Shown: in pieces, positions 7,773 through 18,297 of the stretch
Layout: each line of letters starts with the position of its first letter
How positions within the stretch are numbered: the stretch's first letter is position 1
The notes under the pieces: generated by a model
Told to the model about the DNA's origin: nothing
Seen by the model: the letters and a program-made list of their open reading frames with translations, nothing else
The model's database searches: none
DNA from: Fulvia fulva
Taxonomy: Eukaryota; Ascomycota; Dothideomycetes; Mycosphaerellales; Mycosphaerellaceae
DNA: 64,000 nucleotides
Assembly (NCBI RefSeq): GCF_020509005.1
Contig: NC_063012.1
Location: 5,890,001-5,954,000 of the forward strand
Reading direction: 5' to 3'
Made by a program: the position numbers and the translations under genes

Positions 7773-10532
7773 ATGGCGGCGAAAATCCAGTCGGCTGTGC
7801 GACTGCCAACACCGGAGCCTGGCGACGCGGCGGCAGAGTCTGTAGCAGCCGAAAGCTCGCGAAAACGAAGTTTCATATCGCGCTCACCATCACCACGCCG
7901 CGAGGCCCCAGCGCTGCGACGACGATCTCACTCGCCGTCACGTTCACGATCACGCTCACGCTCACGTTCACCAGCCACAGCAGCACGGAATGGGCGAGCG
8001 ACTGGGACTGGGAATGGGACTGGACCGCTCCCTCGAGATGTCGATCGCGAGCGGGCCAGGGAACGAGCACGGCAGCTGGAACTGCGGCAGCGGGAAGAGG
8101 CAGACATCAAACCCGCGAAACCGCTCACCGACGCCGAGAAGCAGGCCGCGGCCAAGGCAGAGTACGATCGACTGCTCGACATGCGATCAGGAGGCACATA
8201 CATTCCACCGGCCCGACTGAAAGCCCTCCAGGCCCAGATCACCGACAAAACCTCGAAAGAGTACCAGCGCATGGCATGGGAAGCGCTGAAGAAGTCGATC
8301 AACGGCCTGATCAATAAGGTCAACGCCTCCAACATCAAACACATCGTGCCTGAGCTGTTTAACGAGAACCTCGTCCGAGGCAGAGGCCTCTTTTGCAGAA
8401 GCATCATGAAGGCGCAGGCTGCCAGCTTGCCGTTCACCCCTATTTTTGCCGCCATGGTGGCTATCGTCAACACGAAACTGCCTCAAGTCGGCGAGCTTCT
8501 GATCAACAGACTGATCATCCAGTTCCGCAAAGCCTTCAAGCGCAACGACAAGAGTGTATGTCATAGCAGCACGACCTTCATAGCCCACCTAATCAATCAG
8601 CAAGTCGCCCACGAGATGCTTGCTGCTCAGATGCTGTTGCTGTTGCTTCACAAGCCGACAAACGACAGTGTGGAGATCGCGGTAGGGCTCATGAAGGAGG
8701 TCGGTCAACACATTGAGGAGATGAACTCACAGATCGCACTTGCTGTGTACGATCAGTTCAGAAGCATTCTGCATGAAGGTGACATTGACAAGCGAGAGCA
8801 ATACATGATCGAAGTCTTGTTCCAGATCAGAAAGGACAAGTACAAAGACCATCCAGCTGTGCGCGAAGAGCTTGATCTCGTCGAAGAAGAGGACCAGATC
8901 ACGCATCGGCCTGGACTGGATGACCAGCTGACTACCGAAGACGGCTTGAACATCTTCAAGTTCGACTCTGATTTCGAGGCCAACGAAGAGGCGTATCGCA
9001 AGCTGAAGGCAGAAATTCTTGGCGAAGCTGAAGGCAGCGATGAAGAAGATGAAGAAGATGGCTCGGACGAGAGCAGCGAAGAAGACGAAGAAGACGCTGC
9101 GGAGAAGGCCCTGGAGATCAAGGATCAATCCAATACGGACCTGGTAAACCTGCGCCGTTCGATCTATCTCACCATCATGTCATCGGGCACCTTTGAGGAA
9201 GCGTGCCACAAGCTGATGCGTATAAGCTTACCTACTGGCCGCGAGGACGAGCTTCCCTCCATGATCATCGAATGTTGCAGTCAGGAGCGTACCTTCAACA
9301 AATTCTTTGGGCTCATCGGTGAACGCTTTTGCAAGCTGAATCGCCTGTGGCTGGACCTTTTCCAGGATATGTTCACAAAATATTACGAGACCATACACCG
9401 GTACGAAACGAACCGCCTTCGAATTATTGCGCAATTCTTTGGCCATCTCCTGTCTGCTGATGCAATCGGCTGGCACGTCTTCCATGTGGTCAAACTGAAC
9501 GAGGAAGATACGACAAGCTCTAGTCGTATCTTTGTCAAGATCTTGATCGAGGAACTTGCACAGGGCGTTGGCATGAAGTCTTTGCAAGAGCGCTTCATGG
9601 ACGATGCCCTGCAACCAGCCTTAGCAGGCATATTTCCAATCGACAACCCGAAGAACACTCGTTTCAGCATCAACTTCTTCACGGCCATCGGCATGGGTCC
9701 TCTGACTGAGGGCATGCGAGAGTGGTTGAAGAACGCACCCAAGCCAGCACCAGTGCCACTGCCACCGGCCAAGAGTCCTACACCCAGCAGCAGAGGACGC
9801 AGCGAGAGTGCCAGTAGTTACAGTAGCTACTCGAGCTATTCGTCTCGATCAGACTCACGGTCACAGTCACGGTCACGGTCACGGTCACGGTCACGGCCAC
9901 GGTCACGGTCACGGTCACGGTCACGGTCACGGTCACGGACTCCACCAAGGCATGCTGCCAGAGGTCGAAGCTACTCGCGTTCTCCTCCCCCGAAGAAAAG
10001 CAACGCGAACGCTCGCTCGCCTTCACGCTCTCCAGTGCGAAGACGCCGTTCAACGTCTTACCCAGCACTCAAGCGAAACAGTGTGTCACGAAGTCCGCCA
10101 CCAAGGCGTCGCCGGCGGGACAATTCTTACTCCAGATCTCCTACTCCGCCTCGACGCAGAACGTCACCTGCTATCTCCCGATCACCACCGCGAGGTCGCA
10201 CAGCCAGTCGCTCTGTCTCCCCACCTCGGGGTAAAGGTAGTGCAGCAACAGCTCGCTTACCACCGCCCAGCACGAGAGGTCGAAGCGTTGACAGCTATGG
10301 CTCCCGCTCGCCATCTCGATCCTGCTCGCGACCAAGGCGTGCACCAGCTCCCAAGAGGAGGAGAAATACCAGCAGTCCCGAGTCGGTACGGTCAAGATCT
10401 CCGCCACGTAGGAACCAACCTCGGCCAAGCAAGACACAAAAGCCAGCGCTCAAGGCTCCCGAGGACGAATTGTCTCATATCCATCCTAGCCGAAGAGGCT
10501 TGATGGGCAGCAGTGGAGGCACGCGTCGCTAG
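7773..10532 (+). CDS. CWC22: Pre-mRNA-splicing factor Cwc22 with RS-rich tail
   Basis: A single exon; from the ATG at 7773 (MAAKIQSAVRLP) it encodes 919 residues. An in-frame ATG at 7725 would add 16. Order: an N-terminal RS/SP-rich stretch (about 30-90), a MIF4G domain (about 140-330, with VPELFNENLVRGRGLF and VGQHIEEMNSQIALAVYDQF), an acidic linker near 430-460, an MA3 domain (about 470-590, SSGTFEEACHKLMRI to FGLIGERFCKLNRLW), then a very long SR/SP-rich tail from about residue 680. Family knowledge: Cwc22 is a spliceosome component that in animals recruits eIF4A3 for exon-junction complex deposition. A hexanucleotide array at 9854-9939 encodes part of the RS tail, so its length may vary between strains. 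Confidence 0.94.
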   Translation: MAAKIQSAVRLPTPEPGDAAAESVAAESSRKRSFISRSPSPRREAPALRRRSHSPSRSRSRSRSRSPATAARNGRATGTGNGTGPLPRDVDRERARERARQLELRQREEADIKPAKPLTDAEKQAAAKAEYDRLLDMRSGGTYIPPARLKALQAQITDKTSKEYQRMAWEALKKSINGLINKVNASNIKHIVPELFNENLVRGRGLFCRSIMKAQAASLPFTPIFAAMVAIVNTKLPQVGELLINRLIIQFRKAFKRNDKSVCHSSTTFIAHLINQQVAHEMLAAQMLLLLLHKPTNDSVEIAVGLMKEVGQHIEEMNSQIALAVYDQFRSILHEGDIDKREQYMIEVLFQIRKDKYKDHPAVREELDLVEEEDQITHRPGLDDQLTTEDGLNIFKFDSDFEANEEAYRKLKAEILGEAEGSDEEDEEDGSDESSEEDEEDAAEKALEIKDQSNTDLVNLRRSIYLTIMSSGTFEEACHKLMRISLPTGREDELPSMIIECCSQERTFNKFFGLIGERFCKLNRLWLDLFQDMFTKYYETIHRYETNRLRIIAQFFGHLLSADAIGWHVFHVVKLNEEDTTSSSRIFVKILIEELAQGVGMKSLQERFMDDALQPALAGIFPIDNPKNTRFSINFFTAIGMGPLTEGMREWLKNAPKPAPVPLPPAKSPTPSSRGRSESASSYSSYSSYSSRSDSRSQSRSRSRSRSRPRSRSRSRSRSRSRTPPRHAARGRSYSRSPPPKKSNANARSPSRSPVRRRRSTSYPALKRNSVSRSPPPRRRRRDNSYSRSPTPPRRRTSPAISRSPPRGRTASRSVSPPRGKGSAATARLPPPSTRGRSVDSYGSRSPSRSCSRPRRAPAPKRRRNTSSPESVRSRSPPRRNQPRPSKTQKPALKAPEDELSHIHPSRRGLMGSSGGTRR
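9854..9939 (+). repeat. TCACGG hexamer array inside CWC22
   Basis: About 14 near-perfect TCACGG units encode alternating Ser-Arg dipeptides, with one Gln and one Pro interruption. Because the unit is six bases, the other frames read His-Gly or, on the opposite strand, Val-Thr repeats. These explain long shadow frames here. Confidence 0.9.
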
Positions 10533-10951
10533 GAGGCTAGTGACGTGGATGGAAGAAGGGGTACAGACTCGCGTCTTAGAAGACTGGGAACATGTATTTC
10601 TTGGCGAAGGAACAGATAGCCAGGTCAGATCCAGACCGAAACAAGATACTTTCGCCAGTGTAGTACCTCCTGGTGACTTCGAGTGTTCCTGAGTTGCTGC
10701 ACCCCAGAAATGACGGCGCTCATGGCCTGATCTCTCCCGGCACTCACTGCCAATCCAGGGACGAATGGTACGGTAGGGTGTGCACTAATGATCTGGTCAC
10801 ATCGAGCTGTCGTGCATTGCTGATTACATCTAGTCCTATCTATACCCCCCCCCCCCAATTTATCCATACTGTAATTTTGGTCACAATCTATATACAAGAA
10901 CCTGAACATCACTCATCACATCAGCACAATGCTGCCTGGCCCGACATCAGT
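10533..10951. other. Convergent 3' region with a C12 tract
   Basis: 419 bp between the stops of CWC22 and the tannase gene. It holds a run of twelve C at 10845-10856 directly after TATA and before an A/T-rich stretch. No gene is seen. Confidence 0.5.
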
Positions 10952-13075
10952 CTACGCGTCGAAACTGCCATCGACATTACACAAACGTGGCATGGCACCA
11001 ACGCCACACTCCTGCCAATCGGCGATGAGGTCGCAGCCCCAGGACGATGGCTGAGTGTAGTCGCCGCTACGATAGGTCGTGCGGTATGGGAAGCGGCAGT
11101 GGTCACGCTCAAACTGGATGCCGAGAGACTCGGTATCGTACCAGAACTTGGTGCCACGGAGCGTTTCCGGTGCAGAGTCTCTTTCGACCCAGTCCTGAAG
11201 AACATCAATGACGTTGACCGAGGCGCCGGCGGCGGCTTCGTTCTGACCAAACATCCATGCGCCGGCACCGCTGATGCCGCCGACACCGCAGTGGGCCATA
11301 CCGCTGATGCGGAAGAGACGCAAGAACTCGTCCATACCGCTGTTGCCGATGCCCAAAGTCTGAGCGACCTTGAGATAGTAGCGCTGCGCAACACCCTCGG
11401 AGACGAGAGGATCTGCCATGCCATGATACATCAGGAGCTTGCCGCCAGCAGACTGGAAAGCGCTGAGGTCACCATCGTAGCCGGAGACATGGCCGTGGTA
11501 GGCATCGAGCTGGTCTGCTTCGGCGTAGTCGGCCTGGTCCATATCGAGAGCATCCCAGCTGCTGTCGTTCACGACTGCGTACTTGTACCAGTCCTCGGAG
11601 ATGGCTTGAACTGAACCCGAGAGCTGGCCAAGGCGGAACGCATCAACTTGCGAGCCCGGGAGAAGTGCCGGGAAGAGGAGGTTGCCTTCGGCGTCGTAAA
11701 GCTCAGTGAAGACCTTACGGACAGTGTCGACTTGAGTGGCAGTCAAGCCGTAGGTGGAGTTGCTAAGTACAGTGTAGTCGAAGTCGCAGATTGTCGGGTC
11801 TTCCAGGATCCCATCATCCACACCATCGATAGGCGCATCGCACTGAGCCAAGATGGCTGACTGAACGGTGACCCAGTCATTCTGGGTCAAGAACCTAGCA
11901 TCGCTGGTGCCAGTTCCTGTAAGCTGAACAAATCTACCACTCCATGCCTGCAGATGGTTGAAGTCGGTGGCAGACGATCCTGCGATGATGCCGTCAAAGT
12001 CCTCGGGATAAGCTTGAGCTGACTTCATTCCCTGCCAGCCCCCGGCAGAGCAGCCGATATAGTACGAATATGCTGCTTCTTCGTCGTAGAACTGGTTGAC
12101 GACTGCTTTTCCAGCAACAACCGAAGCATGTCGTGCACGACCCGCCCAGTCCAAAATCAACTCATTGGAGCCCTGAAACCAGGAACCGTCAAAAGAAGAA
12201 GAGTTGTGACCACCATTGTCACCTATGGCTGCAAAACCCATGCCTGTAACGTACTGCATGTCATCGAAAGCAACGCAGCCATTGACACCAGAGTTGTCAG
12301 TGCTCATGGTGCGTCCGTTCCAGGTGCTGTCGCCGTCGGGAAGCCATACTTCCATGTAGACCTCAGACTCTGGACTTGTGGTGACTGTCAATACCACACG
12401 GCAAAGGTCAATCTCGGGAGTGATGGTTGTGCCGCAAGTGACGTCTCGTTGACCACCAGTAATCGTGATGGTCTCATTCGCAGCGTATGGTACACAAGAT
12501 ACCGGAGAGGCAGCCAGATTCGAAGGGAATGTAAGTTGCGAGCACAATCCCGCACAACTGGTGGCTGCCATGGTTGTGCCGTTGGTCGACGGTGTCGAGT
12601 TCGTTGAGCCCATTGACTCCGTGCTCGCCGTCGAGCTCGCTGCAGAGCTACTAGTGGAAGTAGAGGTCGACTCGATTTTAGACGTCGTGGATGCTGCTTT
12701 CGTTGGTGTGATGGAAGAAGAATGGGCAGGGGTTGCGAAAGCAAGGCTGGAAGTGGCGGCTTGAAGGGTTGAAAGTAAACCGTCGATCGAAGAGGAGACT
12801 TGGTTGGCAGCGGTCTGTGTATTAAGAGAAGTACTAGAGGTTAAAGTCGATGGGGCTCGTGAAGGAGGGTCGGTAGGCGGGAGCTGTCCATTATAGATGC
12901 CAGCGAGCTCCTCAAGGGCGTGACGCAGAGCCTCTTCGATCTCCGCTATCTGGTCCCTAAGCAGCTGGAAGGCGCCGGTGCGGCTGGCAACAGCAGGCTG
13001 GTCGTCGCGAGGTATCCCTGCAGAGGAGGCCGCAGCCAAGCAAGCAGAGAAAACGAGTGGAACGTCGAAGCGCAT
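10952..13075 (-). CDS. Secreted tannase / feruloyl esterase family hydrolase
   Basis: From the ATG at 13075 the protein has 707 residues and begins with a signal peptide (RFDVPLVFSACLAAASSAG). Earlier in-frame ATGs give only low-quality sequence without a signal. A Ser/Thr-rich region (about 70-200) follows, then the tannase domain. Catalytic landmarks: C342-S343 in IGCSAGGWQGM, D555 in GMADPLV and H595-C596 in GMAHCGVGG. These make the family CS-D-HC motif, in which a disulfide tethers the Ser and His. The calcium-binding lid region typical of the family is plausible but was not mapped. Predicted role: hydrolysis of esters of gallic, ferulic or related phenolic acids outside the cell. The extra Ser/Thr-rich N-terminal linker (SSTSLNTQ, STSTSTSSSAASS) is probably O-glycosylated and is longer than in typical members. 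Confidence 0.92.
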   Translation of the reverse strand: MRFDVPLVFSACLAAASSAGIPRDDQPAVASRTGAFQLLRDQIAEIEEALRHALEELAGIYNGQLPPTDPPSRAPSTLTSSTSLNTQTAANQVSSSIDGLLSTLQAATSSLAFATPAHSSSITPTKAASTTSKIESTSTSTSSSAASSTASTESMGSTNSTPSTNGTTMAATSCAGLCSQLTFPSNLAASPVSCVPYAANETITITGGQRDVTCGTTITPEIDLCRVVLTVTTSPESEVYMEVWLPDGDSTWNGRTMSTDNSGVNGCVAFDDMQYVTGMGFAAIGDNGGHNSSSFDGSWFQGSNELILDWAGRARHASVVAGKAVVNQFYDEEAAYSYYIGCSAGGWQGMKSAQAYPEDFDGIIAGSSATDFNHLQAWSGRFVQLTGTGTSDARFLTQNDWVTVQSAILAQCDAPIDGVDDGILEDPTICDFDYTVLSNSTYGLTATQVDTVRKVFTELYDAEGNLLFPALLPGSQVDAFRLGQLSGSVQAISEDWYKYAVVNDSSWDALDMDQADYAEADQLDAYHGHVSGYDGDLSAFQSAGGKLLMYHGMADPLVSEGVAQRYYLKVAQTLGIGNSGMDEFLRLFRISGMAHCGVGGISGAGAWMFGQNEAAAGASVNVIDVLQDWVERDSAPETLRGTKFWYDTESLGIQFERDHCRFPYRTTYRSGDYTQPSSWGCDLIADWQECGVGAMPRLCNVDGSFDA

Positions 13076-13572
13076 ATCGACTAACGACCAATGAATAACA
13101 AGTGCAAACGAAAGGAAGAAACGGTGTGCAGTCCGTCGAGCAAAGGATTGCGCGCAACGGAAGGACAAGATGGTTGGAGGAGGGACGACATGCATTTTGA
13201 GCGTCATGACGCTTGACCGAGCTGCAGCCGCGTGCACGGTTCGAGGGGCGTGGAGGAGACGAAGGGGCTGTAGCAGGAGGGAGGGATGTTGGTCGTTTGT
13301 GCATGCGAGTGTCCGCATGTGGTATCGCATAGCGGGTTCCTGCAGACATGCACTCAAGCTAAGGCGAAAGGCGACCAGGATGCTGCGTTGTTTCCACTTT
13401 GTCCCGGCCATGTCCTGATGCACGGTGCGTTTGGTCGCACGAACGGGCAGCGTCACTTTACCTTGGGTGTCAGGCCGGCACAGCAGCAAGACGATGATGC
13501 TTGCGATGTTGGGGTGTTGGGGTCTCAGACATGGCTGCAGGCAACACTGCAATGGGTGGTGGGCGTGATCGG

Positions 13573-13580
13573 TACATGTA
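13573..13580. promoter_or_regulatory. TACATGTA palindrome
   Basis: Exact palindrome about 500 bp upstream of the tannase start, immediately followed by a partial copy (TCATGTATCA). Confidence 0.3.
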
Positions 13581-13833
13581 TCATGTATCATCTCGGGCTT
13601 GCGTGAAGTCGGCATGTTCGGGGTCATCGGGACGGCCACGGCGGAGTACCACGACGCTTGGCGGCATCTTTGTTTTTCTGTCCAGCGCGCGACTACAGCG
13701 GGCCCATGGGTCGCTTCGGTGCACAGTGGCAGTGCACACGGTAGGGCAGGGTGGTAGGAGGTATTATAATTTATTATTAGCAGGCTGCCTTATCGTCGCC
13801 GCCGTCGCCGTTGATGAGCTGAAGTTCTGTACG

Positions 13834-13898
13834 AAACCTGCCGCACAAACCTGCCGCACAAACCTGCCGCACAAACCTGCCGCACAAACCTGCCGCAC
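13834..13898. repeat. 13-bp minisatellite, five copies
   Basis: Five perfect head-to-tail copies of AAACCTGCCGCAC. Noncoding by context. The perfect identity suggests recent expansion. Confidence 0.95.
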
Positions 13899-14601
13899 AA
13901 CAGAGGCTGGTCGCTGCTTGTTCAGCCACGCCTCCTCCCAAACATCGAGCGTAGCACATGCAGCACAATGTCTTGTTGTACACGAGCTTTCCCACCTTGC
14001 ATGAAGTAGATTAACAGAAATTGGAGAAGAGTCAGAGATGTGGAGTTCGCATACCAGCCCCTTATTCTAACCCAGCCGCACCATCCTCCGCTTCCAACCC
14101 TGGAGCACATTGTCTATAGTGACTGGACGTCGCTAAAAACGTCAGCGCCGTCTCCAGTAGGGCAACAACACTTCGTACGAGCCGTCCGACAAAGATGTAC
14201 TGCTCACGTCTGGAAGCGACAGTGCCACAAATCCCATAGCCTACGGTGCAATGCCCAACGTTGTCTTCTTCAAGCCATTGCAAGGGCCAGGCGGTACTGC
14301 ACTACCTCAACTTGACCGCCTTGCTCTTGTTGCTTTCGTGTTGTCTTGACCCACATCGTATTATTGGCAGTCGTATACCAGACAGAGACTGCAGGCCACG
14401 GCACTCCTTCCGTGGTTGCGCCTTACGAGCATGCACAGTGAGGTGGACGCCACTCGTGACGTACTGTTTTCGTCTAGAACCTTGTGAGATGCAACACATG
14501 TTGACCGCTATCAAAGCGGCCATTCAGTACCACCGTTGTCCTCGCTGTCTATACACCATAACGCCCAGCGCTGGAAGGTCACAAGTCTGTCTCATTGTGC
14601 C

Positions 14602-15457
14602 TCATACTCCATACGTTCTCTGAACTCCATGCCCATGATAGCCAGCATCATACTCGAACTGATTGTCTGGCATCGCGTAGCCTTGCTGTTGCCTCCTTGC
14701 ATCCTCCATGTAAGGCCCCATCGATACTCTCGGTGCTTCCCATGCTTCGCTCTCTCTTGGCTCGTTGACAACACTCGCTCCATAGCTGCCCTGAGGCCGC
14801 TGCTTGCTATCGAGGTCGTGTAGTTGGTATACTCCGCGTCGAGTCTGCTGACGGAAGACGTAGATGTCCAGAGCGAATGCTGCGATGGTGGATGCACTAT
14901 CGTTTGTCAGATCTCGCTTGTCCTATCATCCAGTGCAAGAGGTGTGCTCGGATGACAACTTACAACCCAAGCAATGTGAAGGTGAACAATGCCTTGTATA
15001 TCCGACAAACCATGATGCCCACCTGCTCGTTCCAGTGTTCGATGTCGCACATATTGGCCAGTGTATCAGACATGTACCATGTCAGAAGACACCAGCTCAA
15101 TCCCCATAGCACGAACAAGAAGCCATTGGCGGCCAAGTTCAGCCGCGGATTCAAGCCAACGCAGCAATGCAACAGGATAGTCACACTCAGTGCTGCGATT
15201 GAAAAGAGGCTGGCGCCGGTCAACTGTGCGCAACGGTCAGTACCAATATCTCTTGCATCGGTGTTCTTGCCGTGACCTACGAAGATGAAAGTCCAAGGCG
15301 TCTGCCAGTGGTCGTGTGTCAAGTGCCAAATGAAATAGCTCATGATGCCCCCAACGATAAGACTGCTAAGCAGCTGGAAGAAACGGATCGAGTGGAAGGG
15401 CACGCGGGGGTAGTGCGAAGGCGCGGTTTTCGCGCGACGATCGAGTGGGTTGAACAT
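14602..15457 (-). CDS. MARVEL-domain four-helix membrane protein
   Basis: Two exons (14964-15457, 14602-14896; 67-nt intron 14897-14963) encode 262 residues. Four hydrophobic segments are visible: near 23-45 (FFQLLSSLIVGGIMSYFIWH), 78-98 (GASLFSIAALSVTILLHCCV), 107-128 (LAANGFLFVLWGLSWCLLTW) and 148-180 (CRIYKALFTFTLLGF, continuing across the intron into ASTIAAFALDIY). The C-terminal ~80 residues are polar and rich in Gln, Tyr and Gly. This four-helix layout with short loops and a cytosolic tail is the fungal MARVEL group, implicated in membrane-domain organisation such as eisosomes. The precise role is unknown. The intron falls inside the fourth membrane segment and restores the frame exactly. 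Confidence 0.85.
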
Positions 15458-16099
15458 GGTGACAGAGTAGCTGAGCGAGCGTAAGAAGTTGAATGAACTG
15501 GATGAGGCTGTAGAGTGCTGGTGAGCAGGTCTGGATGCTCCACCGCCGCGTCTTATGTATGGCGATGTCCCAAAGGCTGGTGGCGTTCAACGGGAAGGCT
15601 GGCGGTATGAAACATTCGATGGCGGGGTAATGAGGTGCTGGAAGACAATACAGTGGGAGCGAACTGTTGTCGATACAAGGTACCACAGAGCATGCAGAGC
15701 TACGGAGGCAGTTCAGTATAGGAGAATGCTCGAAGGAGTCAAGGTCGAGATCGTGGTTTTGTGAGATGTCGATGAGCTGGAGCCGGACGCGTTGTGGAGG
15801 ACGGCGTGGACGGGAGCTCTGACAACCTTTTCCCGGCCCTGTGTTTCTTGTGGATTGCGCCGGAGCCATGTCCTTTCCACGGTGTAATCCACAGGCATCC
15901 ACGGCCTTGGATGATCAGTGCTTCTGCATGGCAGGCATGTGACAGGATTATGTAGATCTGGGCTGCAGATATTATCGTGCCCAAACCCAACGGCATTCAT
16001 GTTGATTGAAGCATTGTATTGACAAGAGGTTGTAATTCGTAAATCGTATTGCCCATAACGCCTCGCTAATCGCAGGTCAATCACCCGGAGCGCCATGGG
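15458..16099. other. Intergenic, no gene seen
   Basis: 642 bp upstream of the MARVEL start and downstream of the stop at 16100. Minus-strand open frames here have no protein-like features. Presumed MARVEL promoter. Confidence 0.5.
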
Positions 16100-17647
16100 C
16101 TACCACATTGCGCTGCCCTTCTTGTTTAGCTTCTTCCTGTCCTCTGCATCATCGCTGAGGCTTCTGAGCCCGAAGAAGCTCTTCTTCGGCTTCGGCTTGG
16201 TCCCAGGCACGTTACTACTTGCAGCCCCGTTAGCTCCACTCATCATGACTGCGCTGCTACTTGCACTATTCTGCACATACAGCCCATTGCCCCCACGCTG
16301 CGGCCTAATCGGCTGGGCCGCAGACGCGAAGTTGACCTGTGACCTCTGCGGCAATGGCTGCACAGGCCGCTGTCTAACGTTCCCGGTATTTGGGCGGACC
16401 GGCTGTGCTTGAGGAGGCAGGGGCTGAACACCGTATTGTTTGCGCAGTCTTTCGGTTTCTTTCTCAACCTCTGCCTGCTTTCGCCGCGCCGCCTTCTCTT
16501 CCTCCTCCACCATCCGCTGAAGTCGCTTTCGCTCAGCTTCTTCGGTCTTTTCGCGATCACGCCGCCTACGCCGTTCTTCTTTGGCCTCTGCTTCGGCGTG
16601 CGCTCGAAGTCGAGCTGTCTCGGCGTCAATCTCCCATTGGGCACGAGCATCGGCAGCGGGCACGTTGGGAGCGGTGAGAGCATGTGCTGGAGCAGTCTGC
16701 AATTTCGGCAGAGAATTTCTCGCAGCATCGTTACTGCTTCCTGACATTTGCTGCAGAGGAAGCGGGTGATGGCCAAGAGGGTCGGGTAATCCCACTATGC
16801 TCACAGTATGCTGAGCATTCGACAGCTTCCTGCCGCCCCCTGATAGCTTTCTTTCGTTCGGCATGTCGCTTATGTTGAACACATCTCGCAGACTGTCCCT
16901 GCTCGCAAAGTACACATCTTTGATCACGATTGCGCTCAACAACATGACCACCTCCAGTCCTTTCGGGTCTTCCAGTTCCAATCTCTGCATGTTCGGCTCG
17001 TAGAGAGTGAGCTCTCGCATCTGCCTCCACAACGCCACAGCTATGTCTGGATCTCTTTTCGACTTCTTCTTAGTCTGCCTGTCGGTACTGGAACCGGTCA
17101 TGAAGCAGGTCAGATCCTTGCTCAGCTTGCTTTCTTTCCGCCACGAGAAAAAAAGCTTTGGTGTAATTGCCAGGCTTGCCGGATCACTCTGACCACGATC
17201 GATATTGGCCCCGGACGGTGTTCGAAAGGTGCTCTGCGGCATGGAGAACTCATATGAATCCGATGCACCCCATTTGCCTTCTCTTATCTCAATGCGAATC
17301 TGCTGGTCCGGGTTGTACAGCTGGATCACGAACTCACTAGGAAGAATGGGCTGTGGAGCTGGCGGAACACCACCATTCCTGCGCAGTTCTTCAGCGGACA
17401 AGGAAGGCTGGGTCCACGTCGGCCGCGCGAGGACTTCCCCAAATAAGACCTCTGGATTATATGCATCGAACAGAGCGACCGCATAGCAGTTCTTGTGCGC
17501 CGGTAATGGAGATGCCGGATCGGCGTTGTGGAGAGCATAACTCGGGGCTGGATCGCTGCCATGGTGTGATAACAGGATGTCACGATGGTGGGTGTTCCCC
17601 GTGCTCGATGGTTTGAGGAAGAAGGCGGGTAGATTCTCGTCCAGCAT
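16100..17647 (-). CDS. Uncharacterised fungal protein with a basic coiled coil
   Basis: A single exon of 515 residues from the ATG at 17647 (MLDENLPAFFLKPS). An upstream extension in the same frame is open but compositionally poor. The N-terminal ~270 residues look globular (NCYAVALFDAYNPEVLFGEV, then PSEFVIQLYNPDQQIRIEIR, then LVVMLLSAIVIKDVYFASR-like strands). A charged coiled coil spans about 345-410 (EERRRRRDREKTEEAERKRL). The Pro/Gln-rich tail ends with a basic motif (KPKPKKSFFGLRSLSDDAED) and a terminal Trp. I recognise the general type from filamentous ascomycetes but know no function. The C-terminal basic, aromatic end could be a membrane- or partner-binding motif (inference). Confidence 0.78.
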   Translation of the reverse strand: MLDENLPAFFLKPSSTGNTHHRDILLSHHGSDPAPSYALHNADPASPLPAHKNCYAVALFDAYNPEVLFGEVLARPTWTQPSLSAEELRRNGGVPPAPQPILPSEFVIQLYNPDQQIRIEIREGKWGASDSYEFSMPQSTFRTPSGANIDRGQSDPASLAITPKLFFSWRKESKLSKDLTCFMTGSSTDRQTKKKSKRDPDIAVALWRQMRELTLYEPNMQRLELEDPKGLEVVMLLSAIVIKDVYFASRDSLRDVFNISDMPNERKLSGGGRKLSNAQHTVSIVGLPDPLGHHPLPLQQMSGSSNDAARNSLPKLQTAPAHALTAPNVPAADARAQWEIDAETARLRAHAEAEAKEERRRRRDREKTEEAERKRLQRMVEEEEKAARRKQAEVEKETERLRKQYGVQPLPPQAQPVRPNTGNVRQRPVQPLPQRSQVNFASAAQPIRPQRGGNGLYVQNSASSSAVMMSGANGAASSNVPGTKPKPKKSFFGLRSLSDDAEDRKKLNKKGSAMW

Positions 17648-18297
17648 ATCGATGGTTGTGGTGTTCGGCTTGGATGGTTGCCGTAGGAGTGGTGTCAAGT
17701 TACTTCGCACCACCAACAATCGCACTTGAGGGTGAATGAGAGACGAATAGGGAGAGGACGGATTGAGTGCATCGCGTGGTGGAGGATGAGACAAGGCAAC
17801 GAAGTGAAATGATCGAAAGGGCCGCCGCAAGGCTTAGCTTTTGCGACTCACTAGTCACTCGGGCAGGTGACGGTCGTTCGACCCGTGACGCGTACCTGCT
17901 GTTCTAAGCTTAGATCACAAGATCGGCAGGCACAACCCGAAAAGCTTGGCCCGCTCCTGACCCTGATGAATGCGAACATCCTTGACAAGCTGAAAGTGAA
18001 ACAGCACAACCACGATATTGACGTCCGTAGATGATGAATCGTAAACATTACTCGTGCACAAAGACGATCTTTTGAGCTAACAGACTGATCGGAGAAGTTC
18101 TCCCGAGCAATTGACTTCCAGTTCGCACTGCTCCCTTTTGCACAGCCCCCATGAGGACGCTGAGTATCAGGAGCCAAGCGCGCTGACTTCATCGACTCAC
18201 TCCGCGTGAAGCCCCGTGCGACCGGGTTCGATGATGCTGATGTTCCTGGGTAGCATTGGGATCCCATGCCACGCGTTCAAGATCCTGCTTGGCGCCG
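17648..18297. other. Intergenic, no gene seen
   Basis: 650 bp between the start of the 515-residue protein and the stop of the 807-residue protein. It is largely promoter and 3' UTR by position. No tRNA or repeat was recognised. Confidence 0.5.

Larger units (their letters stand above)
13076..14601. other. Intergenic region with a minisatellite
   Basis: 1.5 kb upstream of the tannase gene and downstream of the MARVEL gene. It carries a TACATGTA palindrome at 13573-13580, an A/T-rich patch near 13768-13780 and five tandem 13-bp units at 13834-13898. I see no convincing gene; open frames on both strands have no family resemblance. Confidence 0.5.

Noticed and set aside
7352..8317. 321-codon plus-strand frame overlapping the CWC22 start
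   Set aside because: It overlaps the CWC22 N-terminus in another frame and lacks any domain.
9808..10503. Plus-strand frame with His-Gly repeats, and minus-strand frame with Val-Thr repeats, inside CWC22
   Set aside because: They are alternate-frame readings of the TCACGG array; the CWC22 frame is clearly the conserved one.
18215..18245. GGTTCGA-like stretch resembling a tRNA B box
   Set aside because: No matching A box or cloverleaf partner at the right distance.
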